From the NCBI GenBank assembly GCA_015520395.1, contig WAQG01000137.1:1-7083 (forward strand): a stretch of 7,083 bases of DNA. Reading direction: 5' to 3'. Positions within the stretch are counted from its first letter, which is position 1. Each line of letters begins with the position of its first letter. The position numbers were made by a program, and so were the translations under genes. Below, piece by piece: positions 1-5,436 of this stretch. Under the pieces are notes generated by a model that was not told where the DNA came from, did no database searches, and was given only the letters and a program-made list of their open reading frames with translations. Source of the stretch: Candidatus Geoarchaeota archaeon. GTDB lineage: Archaea > Thermoproteota > Thermoprotei > Gearchaeales > WAQG01.

Positions 1-45
1 GAGCTAGCGCTTAGAGCTGTTACAAAACATATGCCCCACCCCTAA
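1..45 (+). CDS. Possible C-terminal end of an upstream gene (partial)
   Basis: Reading frame 1 is open from the window edge to a TAA at 43-45 and encodes ELALRAVTKHMPHP. Fourteen residues are too few to assign a family. The alanine/leucine/arginine-rich helix-like string is compatible with a real protein tail, but an open stretch this short is expected by chance. If real, the gene runs toward ttuA-like and ends about 130 bases before that gene's stop, leaving room for a short convergent gap. No function is proposed. Confidence 0.25.
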   Translation, partial: ELALRAVTKHMPHP

Positions 46-125
46 GTGTGACGACTGAGAATCACGGCTCGGTCGCCAGGGTTAAATTCCTGTGGCAAAC
101 ATAGTTAGTTAGATGTGGATAGACC

Positions 126-173
126 GGATTCGGACCGCTCATTGGGATGATGAAGTGGCAGCCGTCTGAATCC
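126..173 (+). other. Strong hairpin in the gap downstream of the thiolation gene
   Basis: GGATTCGGAC (126-135) pairs with GTCTGAATCC (164-173) as a 10-bp stem. A C-C mismatch and a further GCT/AGC helix (137-139 with 160-162) extend it inward. On the plus strand the one non-Watson-Crick pair is G-U. On the minus strand the same position would be C-A, so a plus-strand RNA is favoured. The stem touches the stop codon of the minus-strand gene (173-175) and is followed by ACA at 175-177. It may be a 3' UTR structure, part of a small RNA, or simply a repeat. The rest of 46-125 shows only a weak hairpin (GCCAGG near 75-80 with CCTGTGGC at 89-96) and no gene. Confidence 0.5.
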
Positions 174-1099
174 TACACCCTGAATCCTGGTGAGACAAGG
201 CTGGCAACTCTGCACTTTGCGCAGACCTCACCACTAGTGGGGTACCCGCACACCCTACAGAGGTTTAGTCTTGGCCCCTTCTCCTCAAGGCTTGCCCTAA
301 TAATCCTTGTTAGTTTTAGGAATGATGAGAGTAGCCTGTACTTGAAGCCCGGGCTCTTATGTTCCTCCTCATCCAGCCATCGCTTTACCCTATCCACAAT
401 AGGCTTATTGCTGTAGGGACACGACGCCTCCCTAACCGGTATCTCAGAGTATCCAGTGTAGAGAAGGGCCTCATGCTCGGGGGTCCTTACCAGGGGCTTT
501 ATTCTGCTAACGAGCTTTGGATGTGTCGAGGGGAGGGTGGGGTATAGCCTTGCAAGCTGCTTAAAATCCCCTGAGAGAAACAGCTTGTACATCACCTCTA
601 AGGTATCCTCGAGGTTGTGGCCGGTTGCAAGCGCCTTCACGCCCTCCCTGTGGGCAACCATGTTCAATACATGCCTCTTGATAGTCCCGCAAACGGCACA
701 CATCCTTCTCCTCCAGCGGGTCTTGGAAAACGAATCTATGGTATACCCCTCCTCAGCCTCCAGATCGTAGACTAGGAGCTTCACCCCTGCGATCTCCGCC
801 TGACGCTCAACCTTTCTCTCGCAATCCGACGAATATCCCTTAATTCCAAGGTTTATGTGAATCGCCACAATAGGCTGCTGTGGGAACCCTATTCTAAGTG
901 CATGTAGGAGTGCGGCGCTGTCCTTCCCCCCAGAAACAGCAACTCCCACGAGCTCGCCGGGTCGGAACATCTTAAACTCCTCCACCGTCCGCTTAACCCT
1001 CCTAATAAAGAAATTTCTGAAGCACTCCGGACACAAAGCTAGCCTTGCGTATGGGAGGATAATTTCAGCCTCCCTTTTCTTGCAGAGCTTACAGATCAC
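173..1099 (-). CDS. TtuA/NcsA (Ncs6)-family tRNA 2-thiouridine synthetase
   Basis: The predicted enzyme adenylates a uridine in tRNA and replaces its C2 oxygen with sulfur: U54 in TtuA-type enzymes, wobble U34 in Ncs6-type ones. From the GTG at 1099 it has 308 residues, the usual family size. Visible features are an N-terminal zinc finger (C3, C6, C23, C26), the PP-loop SGGKDS at 56-61, the CxxC of the Fe-S site (C134, C137) with its third cysteine at C227 in a CPYS context, GHNLED near 160, and a C-terminal zinc finger (C281, C284, C293, C296). All catalytic and metal residues are present. The frame stays open upstream to 1318, but that would overlap rpoP and precede the conserved CKLC start. 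A GAGGGG sequence lies 11 bases upstream of the GTG. U54 and U34 specificity cannot be separated from sequence alone. Confidence 0.9.
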   Translation of the reverse strand: MICKLCKKREAEIILPYARLALCPECFRNFFIRRVKRTVEEFKMFRPGELVGVAVSGGKDSAALLHALRIGFPQQPIVAIHINLGIKGYSSDCERKVERQAEIAGVKLLVYDLEAEEGYTIDSFSKTRWRRRMCAVCGTIKRHVLNMVAHREGVKALATGHNLEDTLEVMYKLFLSGDFKQLARLYPTLPSTHPKLVSRIKPLVRTPEHEALLYTGYSEIPVREASCPYSNKPIVDRVKRWLDEEEHKSPGFKYRLLSSFLKLTRIIRASLEEKGPRLNLCRVCGYPTSGEVCAKCRVASLVSPGFRV

Positions 1100-1135
1100 C
1101 GCGGATACGCCCCCTCGAGAAACGGAACTTCTGGT

Positions 1136-1144
1136 GGGATAAAG
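1136..1144 (-). promoter_or_regulatory. TATA-like element of the thiolation gene
   Basis: On the minus strand this reads CTTTATCCC. It is centred about 40 bases before the GTG at 1099, which predicts a transcript start near 1114 and a leader of about 15 bases. It forms the left arm of a symmetrical element shared with the rpoP promoter. Confidence 0.45.
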
Positions 1145-1145
1145 A

Positions 1146-1154
1146 CTATATCCC
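1146..1154 (+). promoter_or_regulatory. TATA-like element of rpoP
   Basis: The plus strand reads CTATATCCC. About 25 bases downstream lies the ribosome binding site GGTGA (1175-1179), so the predicted transcript would begin close to it and have a very short leader. The mirror-image arrangement with the minus-strand element at 1136-1144 suggests coordinated divergent transcription. Confidence 0.45.
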
Positions 1155-1186
1155 TCCTTATCATTGATGCTTGTGGTGAAAAACCT

Positions 1187-1381
1187 TTGGCTGAAATCCC
1201 CATGGCTGAGGCCGACGATGAGATTGAGTATGTCTGCATGCGGTGTGGAAGGAGGATGAAGAGAGGGGAGCTTAAGGTCTCGGCTGGTTACTTGGGGATC
1301 GAGTACAAGTGTAGACACTGCAGCTACAAGGTTCTTTACAAGCCTAGGAGGAGGGTTGCGAAGATGATAAGGGCGATCTAG
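1187..1381 (+). CDS. rpoP: DNA-directed RNA polymerase subunit P (Rpo12)
   Basis: This is a small zinc-binding subunit of archaeal RNA polymerase, equivalent to eukaryotic Rpb12, which helps assemble the Rpo3/Rpo10/Rpo11 platform. The 64-residue product has one zinc site made of C17, C20, C42 and C45. It ends with the family signature CxxCSYKVLYKPRRRVAKMIRAI in the form typical of archaeal P subunits, which close with a basic stretch and KAR or KAI-like tails. The loop between the cysteine pairs is 21 residues, a little longer than in Sulfolobus-type proteins. I chose TTG at 1187 because GGTGA sits seven bases upstream. ATG at 1202 would give 59 residues but has no good ribosome binding site. 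The gene is divergent from the thiolation enzyme and overlaps the ureohydrolase tail by four bases. Confidence 0.92.
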   Translation: MAEIPMAEADDEIEYVCMRCGRRMKRGELKVSAGYLGIEYKCRHCSYKVLYKPRRRVAKMIRAI

Positions 1382-2280
1382 CGGCCCAACTTGTATATGG
1401 CGTAGGCCGCAATCTCTGATACTAGCTTCGCTGCATAGTAAGCTGTTACTCCACCCTTGTCATTGGGGGGCGAGACCTCAACCACATCGTATCCTGCTAA
1501 ACGGCCGTCTACGACTTTGAAGAGGATGTTGAAGAGCTCGTGGGGGTATAGCCCGCAGGGTTCAGGATCGCTGACTCCGGGTGCTATGCCCGGCTCCAGA
1601 ACGTCTATGTCCACCGAAACATAGATAGTTTCAGCTCCTCTCAACCTATCCTCTATCATAGCTGCCAACCTCCCAGGATCAGCTCTTATGAGCATAGGAT
1701 CTAATATTAGAACGTCCCTTCTCCCAAGATACTCTAGCTCTTCGTGGCTGTACGCTCTGGAGCCGATAAACAAGATGTTCTCAACACCTATACGTTCGGC
1801 TACCCTTCGCATGACCGTTGCGTGGCTAAGCTTTACGCCAGGCGGCCACTCAAACCTTAAGTCAAGGTGGGCGTCAAACACAACCACCTGATCCGGAGAG
1901 ATTGCTGAGACTGCAGGAAGTGTGGCAGTGTGTTCGCCCCCAACCACTACTGGAATCTTTCCATTATCTACTATCTCCCTAACAACCTCCTCCAGCCTTC
2001 TACCTGTTTGATGGGGATCTCCATGAAGTACCTGAAGGTCTCCTGCATCATGTATTTTAAGGTCTTTGATGGAGAGCCTAGTTCTCAGGCTATACTCCTC
2101 CAACCCGATCGAAGCCATCCTCACGGCAGCTGGCCCGAACCTCGCCCCTGGTCTTTGCCATGTAGTTCCATCAAATGGATATCCAACAAGAATAAACCGG
2201 GCGGTCTCGCGGTTGAGTTCGAGTCCATAGAAAGGAGGGGACTTTTTCTCGATGAGAAAATCCAGTAGCTCAAATGACAC
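1378..2280 (-). CDS. speB: Ureohydrolase, agmatinase/aminopropylagmatinase type
   Basis: This is a cytosolic binuclear manganese hydrolase that should remove urea from agmatine (or N1-aminopropylagmatine) in polyamine synthesis. The 300-residue length fits the arginase/agmatinase family. Metal ligands are visible in order: H117 in GGEH, D136/H138/D140 in DAHLD, and D224/D226 in SVDIDVLEP. H153 in LSHAT occupies the conserved substrate-site histidine position, and a GVSDPEP motif follows at about 235-241. The site therefore looks complete. Agmatine is preferred as substrate because archaeal relatives use it, but the sequence does not exclude arginine or another guanidino compound. The GTG start at 2280 lies one base after the stop of the surface-protein gene, so translation is probably coupled. 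The 3' end overlaps rpoP by four bases tail to tail. Confidence 0.88.
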   Translation of the reverse strand: MSFELLDFLIEKKSPPFYGLELNRETARFILVGYPFDGTTWQRPGARFGPAAVRMASIGLEEYSLRTRLSIKDLKIHDAGDLQVLHGDPHQTGRRLEEVVREIVDNGKIPVVVGGEHTATLPAVSAISPDQVVVFDAHLDLRFEWPPGVKLSHATVMRRVAERIGVENILFIGSRAYSHEELEYLGRRDVLILDPMLIRADPGRLAAMIEDRLRGAETIYVSVDIDVLEPGIAPGVSDPEPCGLYPHELFNILFKVVDGRLAGYDVVEVSPPNDKGGVTAYYAAKLVSEIAAYAIYKLGR

Positions 2281-2281
2281 C

Positions 2282-4009
2282 CTAGCTACTACCCCCAGCG
2301 CTCCTGTAAAACCTATAGATCAGGTAGAGCAGCGCCATGACTATTGCTATGTAAATGATTAGACGGGCTATATCCAGGATATAGCTGCTAGGGCCGCCCT
2401 GAAGCGGTATTTTAATAGTTTCGTCATTCCTAAGCACTATGTACTTCAGAACTTGACCATTATTTATGTCAATTATGTATTTTCCTGCCATAAGGCCGCT
2501 GCGGGTCAGTTTACCGCTACTCGAAGAACCTACAAGGGTCCTTTTGCCTTCGGCTGAAACATAGTATAGCTTTATCTCTCCCGACCCGCCGATGAGCTCC
2601 ACATTAAGCGATAGGCCTACGGGTATCCTTAGAATTATCGGCGATGTTCGGTTAAACGGAACCGCAAAGCTTTCTTGGAGGGACAGCCTCATCGTGCCGT
2701 CCGGAGCCTCAGCAAACACATAGAACCTATATACGCCCGGGGTGAGCCTGATCGTCCTTGACGCCTCATTATACTCACCAAGGACCCTTCCAGACAGTTC
2801 ATCAACGACGTACAACCTTATTTTTGAGCTTGGGCTAAGGCCTTTAAGATCCATGACACTGAACTCCACGTCCACGTAGCTTATCCTTAAAGTAATGTTA
2901 TAGACGCCCGAGACCGCAGAGTATTCCGGTAGACTGACCGTCTGGTTCAGAGCCAGGATATCGCCTCTACGTACCGTTACAACAATCCAACCTCCCGATG
3001 GAAGATTGGACAGCTCCACCGTGGCATTCTCTCCAAGCCTCCCCGAGTCGATCTTCTCCAAACCCCTCACATAGAAGAAGTAGCCTACGGCTGGCTCGCC
3101 CTCAGGCGTTAGGACTTTGAGAGACGCATTTACGACGCCAATAGTTATGTTAAATGCGTCGCCCTGAAGAGAGGCTAGATCCAGGCGTCTCCCCTCTATT
3201 ATGGTAGTGTTTATTCCTCGAAGCTCCACGTAAACATCATAGGTTCTTATTGGAAGCGTGACGTTAACCGTATTCCGTTCCACCGAGGTGCGGCCGAGGA
3301 TTATTCTACGCCCCTCATAGTAGAGTTTCACGTTCGCCTCCGCCACAGGGGAGCCGTTTTGATCCCAGACCGCCAAGGTGACCCTACGTCCATCAACAGT
3401 GTATACCATTTCCTCACTGCTTCCATTAACCTCTACAACGTCCTCAACAACCTTTATAGTATGCCAGAAGCCCTCAACCTTGTATCTCCCGAAGGGCAGA
3501 GCCGAGATACTTACAGACCCATTGCCCGGCCCTAGCTCACCCTCAAAAACCTTTTCATTACTCGTCAAATTATATAACACGAACTTAACCCCATAGTTGA
3601 GGGGCTCAATAACGCCTGTCATGTTTACCTCGAGTTTAAGGGACATCGGTTGGACGTCCAGCTTCAGGTCTTCCGTCTTATTCATGTCGATCATCACGTA
3701 TTTTTCGACAAGCTTTATGCCCTCAGCCGAATACACGAGAAGCCTGTACTTTCCGGTAGCGTTAACCCTGAATACATAGTAGCCGGTATCGTTCGAGTAG
3801 CTTCCAACGAAGCTTTTATTGCCCGTGGTTAAAGTAGCGTTAAGCCTGGGCAAGCTCCTCCCACCATAATCCATGACCTTGACTTGATACTCATAGGTTA
3901 CAGGGGGTGTTTCAGGGGGTCTATGTCCGGGGTATCCCAACACTGCAAAACCTATTATCAGGACACCAATGATGAGTATGAGTATGCTGATCAGGTGCTC
4001 GGGCTTCAC
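2282..4009 (-). CDS. Membrane-anchored surface protein with repeated beta-sandwich modules
   Basis: I do not recognise a named family. The 575-residue product has a hydrophobic N-terminal segment (about 6-26, a signal anchor or signal peptide) and a C-terminal membrane helix (about 543-566) followed by a short tail RFYRSAGGSS. Between them lie about six modules of roughly 80 residues (near 41, 122, 208, 294, 378 and 465). Several open with a strand, then D/E-x-x-G and an A-x-V-x-L pattern, and all close with a G-x-Y-x-V-like strand, as in carboxypeptidase-regulatory-like or CnaB-like folds. Eighteen N-x-S/T sequons fall in this region, which fits an N-glycosylated, cell-exterior domain. The GTG start is preceded by GGAGAGG and a TATA box at 4045-4055. 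The gene leads an operon with the ureohydrolase; the functional link is unknown. Confidence 0.8.
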   Translation of the reverse strand: MKPEHLISILILIIGVLIIGFAVLGYPGHRPPETPPVTYEYQVKVMDYGGRSLPRLNATLTTGNKSFVGSYSNDTGYYVFRVNATGKYRLLVYSAEGIKLVEKYVMIDMNKTEDLKLDVQPMSLKLEVNMTGVIEPLNYGVKFVLYNLTSNEKVFEGELGPGNGSVSISALPFGRYKVEGFWHTIKVVEDVVEVNGSSEEMVYTVDGRRVTLAVWDQNGSPVAEANVKLYYEGRRIILGRTSVERNTVNVTLPIRTYDVYVELRGINTTIIEGRRLDLASLQGDAFNITIGVVNASLKVLTPEGEPAVGYFFYVRGLEKIDSGRLGENATVELSNLPSGGWIVVTVRRGDILALNQTVSLPEYSAVSGVYNITLRISYVDVEFSVMDLKGLSPSSKIRLYVVDELSGRVLGEYNEASRTIRLTPGVYRFYVFAEAPDGTMRLSLQESFAVPFNRTSPIILRIPVGLSLNVELIGGSGEIKLYYVSAEGKRTLVGSSSSGKLTRSGLMAGKYIIDINNGQVLKYIVLRNDETIKIPLQGGPSSYILDIARLIIYIAIVMALLYLIYRFYRSAGGSS

Positions 4010-4044
4010 GGCGGTCGCCTCTCCATCAACAAAACCTGCCTGGG

Positions 4045-4055
4045 CTTATAAATTT
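4045..4055 (-). promoter_or_regulatory. TATA box of the surface protein-ureohydrolase operon
   Basis: The minus strand reads AAATTTATAAG. It lies about 40 bases upstream of the GTG at 4009 and predicts a transcript start near 4024 with a leader of about 15 bases that contains the GGAGAGG ribosome binding site. It sits just 3' of tRNA-Thr, and its T-rich stretch might also end tRNA transcripts. Confidence 0.55.
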
Positions 4056-4071
4056 ACCAATTTTAGTGGTG

Positions 4072-4148
4072 TGGAGCCCCGGCCGGGCTTTGAACCCGGG
4101 ACCTCCTCATTACCAGTGAGGCGCTCTGCCGGGCTGAGCTACCGGGGC
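4072..4148 (-). tRNA. tRNA-Thr (anticodon GGU), CCA encoded
   Basis: The minus strand folds into a complete cloverleaf: acceptor GCCCCGG/CCGGGGC, D arm GCTC/GAGC with loop AGCCCGGCA (G18 and G19 present), anticodon stem CCTCA/TGAGG with loop CTGGTAA giving anticodon GGT, variable region AGGTC, and T arm CCGGG/CCCGG with loop TTCAAAG. All stem pairs are Watson-Crick. The discriminator base is U at 4075, and CCA is encoded at 4074-4072. There is no intron. The body without CCA is 74 nt (4075-4148). The gene reads ACC and ACU threonine codons. The many G-C pairs fit a thermophile. Leader and trailer are complementary over seven bases. Confidence 0.98.
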
Positions 4149-4170
4149 CCACTAATGGTTACTGTGTATG

Positions 4171-4180
4171 TGTTTTTAGG
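4171..4180 (-). promoter_or_regulatory. Possible TATA box of tRNA-Thr
   Basis: The minus strand reads CCTAAAAACA, centred about 27 bases before the first tRNA base at 4148. It begins just 3' of the C/D box RNA, so the tRNA could have its own promoter or could also be reached by read-through from the sRNA. Confidence 0.4.
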
Positions 4181-4185
4181 TTTTG

Positions 4186-4248
4186 CGTCAGATGTCTCGG
4201 TCGTCTTCATTCCATAAAAGGTCTGGAGACCGTCGTTTCATCATCCAG
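4186..4248 (-). ncRNA. C/D box sRNA guiding 2'-O-methylation
   Basis: On the minus strand the elements occur in the canonical archaeal order: box C ATGATGA (4244-4238), a 12-nt guide AACGACGGTCTC (4237-4226), box D' CAGA (4225-4222, one mismatch to CUGA), a spacer of about 12 nt, box C' TGAAGA (4209-4204, one mismatch to UGAUGA), a 12-nt guide CGACCGAGACAT (4203-4192), and box D CTGA (4191-4188). Both guides have exactly the spacing required by the archaeal C/D RNP (L7Ae, Nop5, fibrillarin). The terminal stem is weak, and the ends are estimates. The upstream guide is complementary to a conserved 23S rRNA segment as I recall it (AGACCGUCGU). A TATA-like element at 4271-4280 predicts a start near 4250. 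The RNA ends about 37 bases before tRNA-Thr on the same strand. Confidence 0.8.
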
Positions 4249-4270
4249 TATTTGAATCACCTAGCCGATG

Positions 4271-4280
4271 AATATTTTTT
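4271..4280. promoter_or_regulatory. Bidirectional TATA-like element
   Basis: AATATTTTTT on the plus strand reads AAAAAATATT on the minus strand. On the plus strand it predicts a start near 4300, with GGTGG and then the TTG of the Trm112-like gene at 4314. On the minus strand it predicts a start near 4250, a few bases before box C of the sRNA. No other T/A-rich element at suitable spacing was seen for either transcript. Confidence 0.5.
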
Positions 4281-4313
4281 ACCGTTACTCGTTCATGGTA
4301 ATGGTGGTAAGGG

Positions 4314-4718
4314 TTGAAGTACAGGCTGCTCGACATCCTGGCATGTCCGGAGTGTAAGGGATGGCCTCTAAAGCTATTGATATTCGAGACGAAGCAGTAT
4401 GAGTATAAGATCCTACCTGAGGAGACGCCATACTGTAGAGATTACTGCGGGCTTCATGGAAGAATGATTAAGGAAATAGATGCGGAGAAGCTTGACTGCC
4501 GCTCTTGCGTTAAAACCGAAATTGTCTCGGGCATGCTGATATGCCCAAAGTGCGGAAGATGGTATCCGATCATGGAGGAGATACCGATTATGCTTCCAGA
4601 CGAGTATAGGTTCAGGGATGATGAAAGGGAGAGGGAGAGGAGCTTTCTAGAGCGGTGGAGAGAGAAGGTACCCAAAGAGATCCTCGACTCTGGCAAGCCC
4701 TTTGGTCTCAAGGTGTAG
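4314..4718 (+). CDS. trm112: Trm112-like zinc protein, methyltransferase partner
   Basis: Trm112 proteins bind and activate methyltransferases that modify tRNA, rRNA and translation factors. The product has 134 residues, against about 60 for short archaeal forms. The start MKYRLLDILACPEC and the later CPKCGRWYPIMEEIPIMLPDE form the split Trm112 zinc domain, with C11, C14, C77 and C80 as ligands. Between the halves is an insertion of about 60 residues with four more cysteines (C41, C45, C62, C65). A charged tail follows residue 100. Inserted forms of this kind occur in crenarchaea as far as I recall. TTG at 4314 is the start because the ATGs at 4295 and 4301 are in another frame that stops soon, and GGTGG at 4303-4307 precedes it. 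It is the first gene of the operon with the HAD phosphatase and aIF1. Confidence 0.8.
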   Translation: MKYRLLDILACPECKGWPLKLLIFETKQYEYKILPEETPYCRDYCGLHGRMIKEIDAEKLDCRSCVKTEIVSGMLICPKCGRWYPIMEEIPIMLPDEYRFRDDERERERSFLERWREKVPKEILDSGKPFGLKV

Positions 4719-4722
4719 TTGG

Positions 4723-5427
4723 TTGACTAGCTGCAGACTAAAGCTTGCAATAATCGATCTCGACCAGACTATAATAGACACGCTCCCCCGTTTTTACAGA
4801 GTTTTTTGTGAAGGTCTCAGGAAAATAGGGCTCCTTCCCCCGAGCTACGACGAGTTCCTTAAAAGATACAGGGAGGATAGGCTTGACATCTTCATACCGA
4901 AAGACATAAGGCCGCAATTCTGGATTGACTTTCTAAAGAGCTATCATGGACCTCTAGACGAGGTTTCATTAATTCCGGGCGTGCCTGAAACCCTGAGGCA
5001 GCTAAGGAAGCTAGGCCTTAAGGTGGTTGTCGTTACGGGAAGGCTTGTTCCCAGGGAGTTCGTTGAAGGAGAGCTGAAAGCCTTGGGCCTGCTTGATCTA
5101 ATAGACGAGGTGTATACAGGGTTGCATGGGCTTGGAACGGAAGACGACATGTTTTCTAAGGCGCCTCTGGTTTGGGCGATAATCCAGAAGTGGAAGGTTT
5201 CGCCGAATGAGGTGGTTGTTATTGGCGACTATAAAAGCGATGTCGCCCTCTCCAGGAGGACGGGCGTCTTGACCGTTGGGGTGTGCGGTGAGCACATGTC
5301 GAGGAACATGCTTGTGTCTCATGGAGCCACGGCTGTTGTCGGATCTTTCAGCGAGGTTACATCCATCATAGTTAAACTTTGTGGGATGCACGACGAAAAG
5401 TATTTACCTAGCTCGTTTGATAGATAA
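4723..5427 (+). CDS. HAD-superfamily phosphatase
   Basis: This is a haloacid dehalogenase-type hydrolase, most likely a cytosolic phosphatase of unknown substrate. From the TTG at 4723 it has 234 residues. Motif I is IDLDQT with nucleophile D12 and acid/base D14, motif II is T105 in VVVTGR, motif III is K146 in SKAP, and motif IV is GDYKSD with D169 and D173. Residues about 21-90 form a helical C1-type cap, as in phosphoglycolate phosphatase-like members. All catalytic residues are present. The TTG lies four bases after the Trm112-like stop, with GGTG at 4712-4715 as ribosome binding site. An upstream in-frame TTG at 4702 would add seven residues but overlap the previous gene and lacks such a site. 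Confidence 0.85.
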   Translation: MTSCRLKLAIIDLDQTIIDTLPRFYRVFCEGLRKIGLLPPSYDEFLKRYREDRLDIFIPKDIRPQFWIDFLKSYHGPLDEVSLIPGVPETLRQLRKLGLKVVVVTGRLVPREFVEGELKALGLLDLIDEVYTGLHGLGTEDDMFSKAPLVWAIIQKWKVSPNEVVVIGDYKSDVALSRRTGVLTVGVCGEHMSRNMLVSHGATAVVGSFSEVTSIIVKLCGMHDEKYLPSSFDR

Positions 5428-5436
5428 AGTGACATC

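Noticed and set aside
126..136. B-box-like GGTCCGAATCC on the minus strand, suggesting a tRNA
   Set aside because: No matching D arm, anticodon arm or acceptor stem surrounds it, T55 is replaced by C, and only four of five T-stem pairs form.
147..416. 89-codon plus-strand frame opposite the thiolation gene
   Set aside because: It lies antisense to the conserved C-terminal zinc finger, has no recognisable motif and no good ribosome binding site.
1100..1318. N-terminal extension of the thiolation enzyme frame to an ATG at 1318
   Set aside because: It would overlap rpoP on the other strand by over 100 bases, has no family-like sequence, and lies upstream of the conserved CKLC zinc finger; the GTG at 1099 fits better.
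3966..3987. ATGATGA followed by CTGA on the plus strand, resembling a C/D box half unit
   Set aside because: The spacer is 11 rather than 12 bases, there is no C'/D partner, and the site lies antisense to the first membrane segment of the surface protein, whose low-complexity codons explain it.
4220..4231. Palindrome GGTCT-GG-AGACC as a possible operator or terminator
   Set aside because: It falls inside the sRNA, covering part of the first guide and D' box, and needs no separate explanation.
4702..4722. Upstream TTG start for the HAD phosphatase
   Set aside because: It overlaps the Trm112-like gene, lacks a ribosome binding site and adds residues unlike HAD N-termini, which begin just before motif I.
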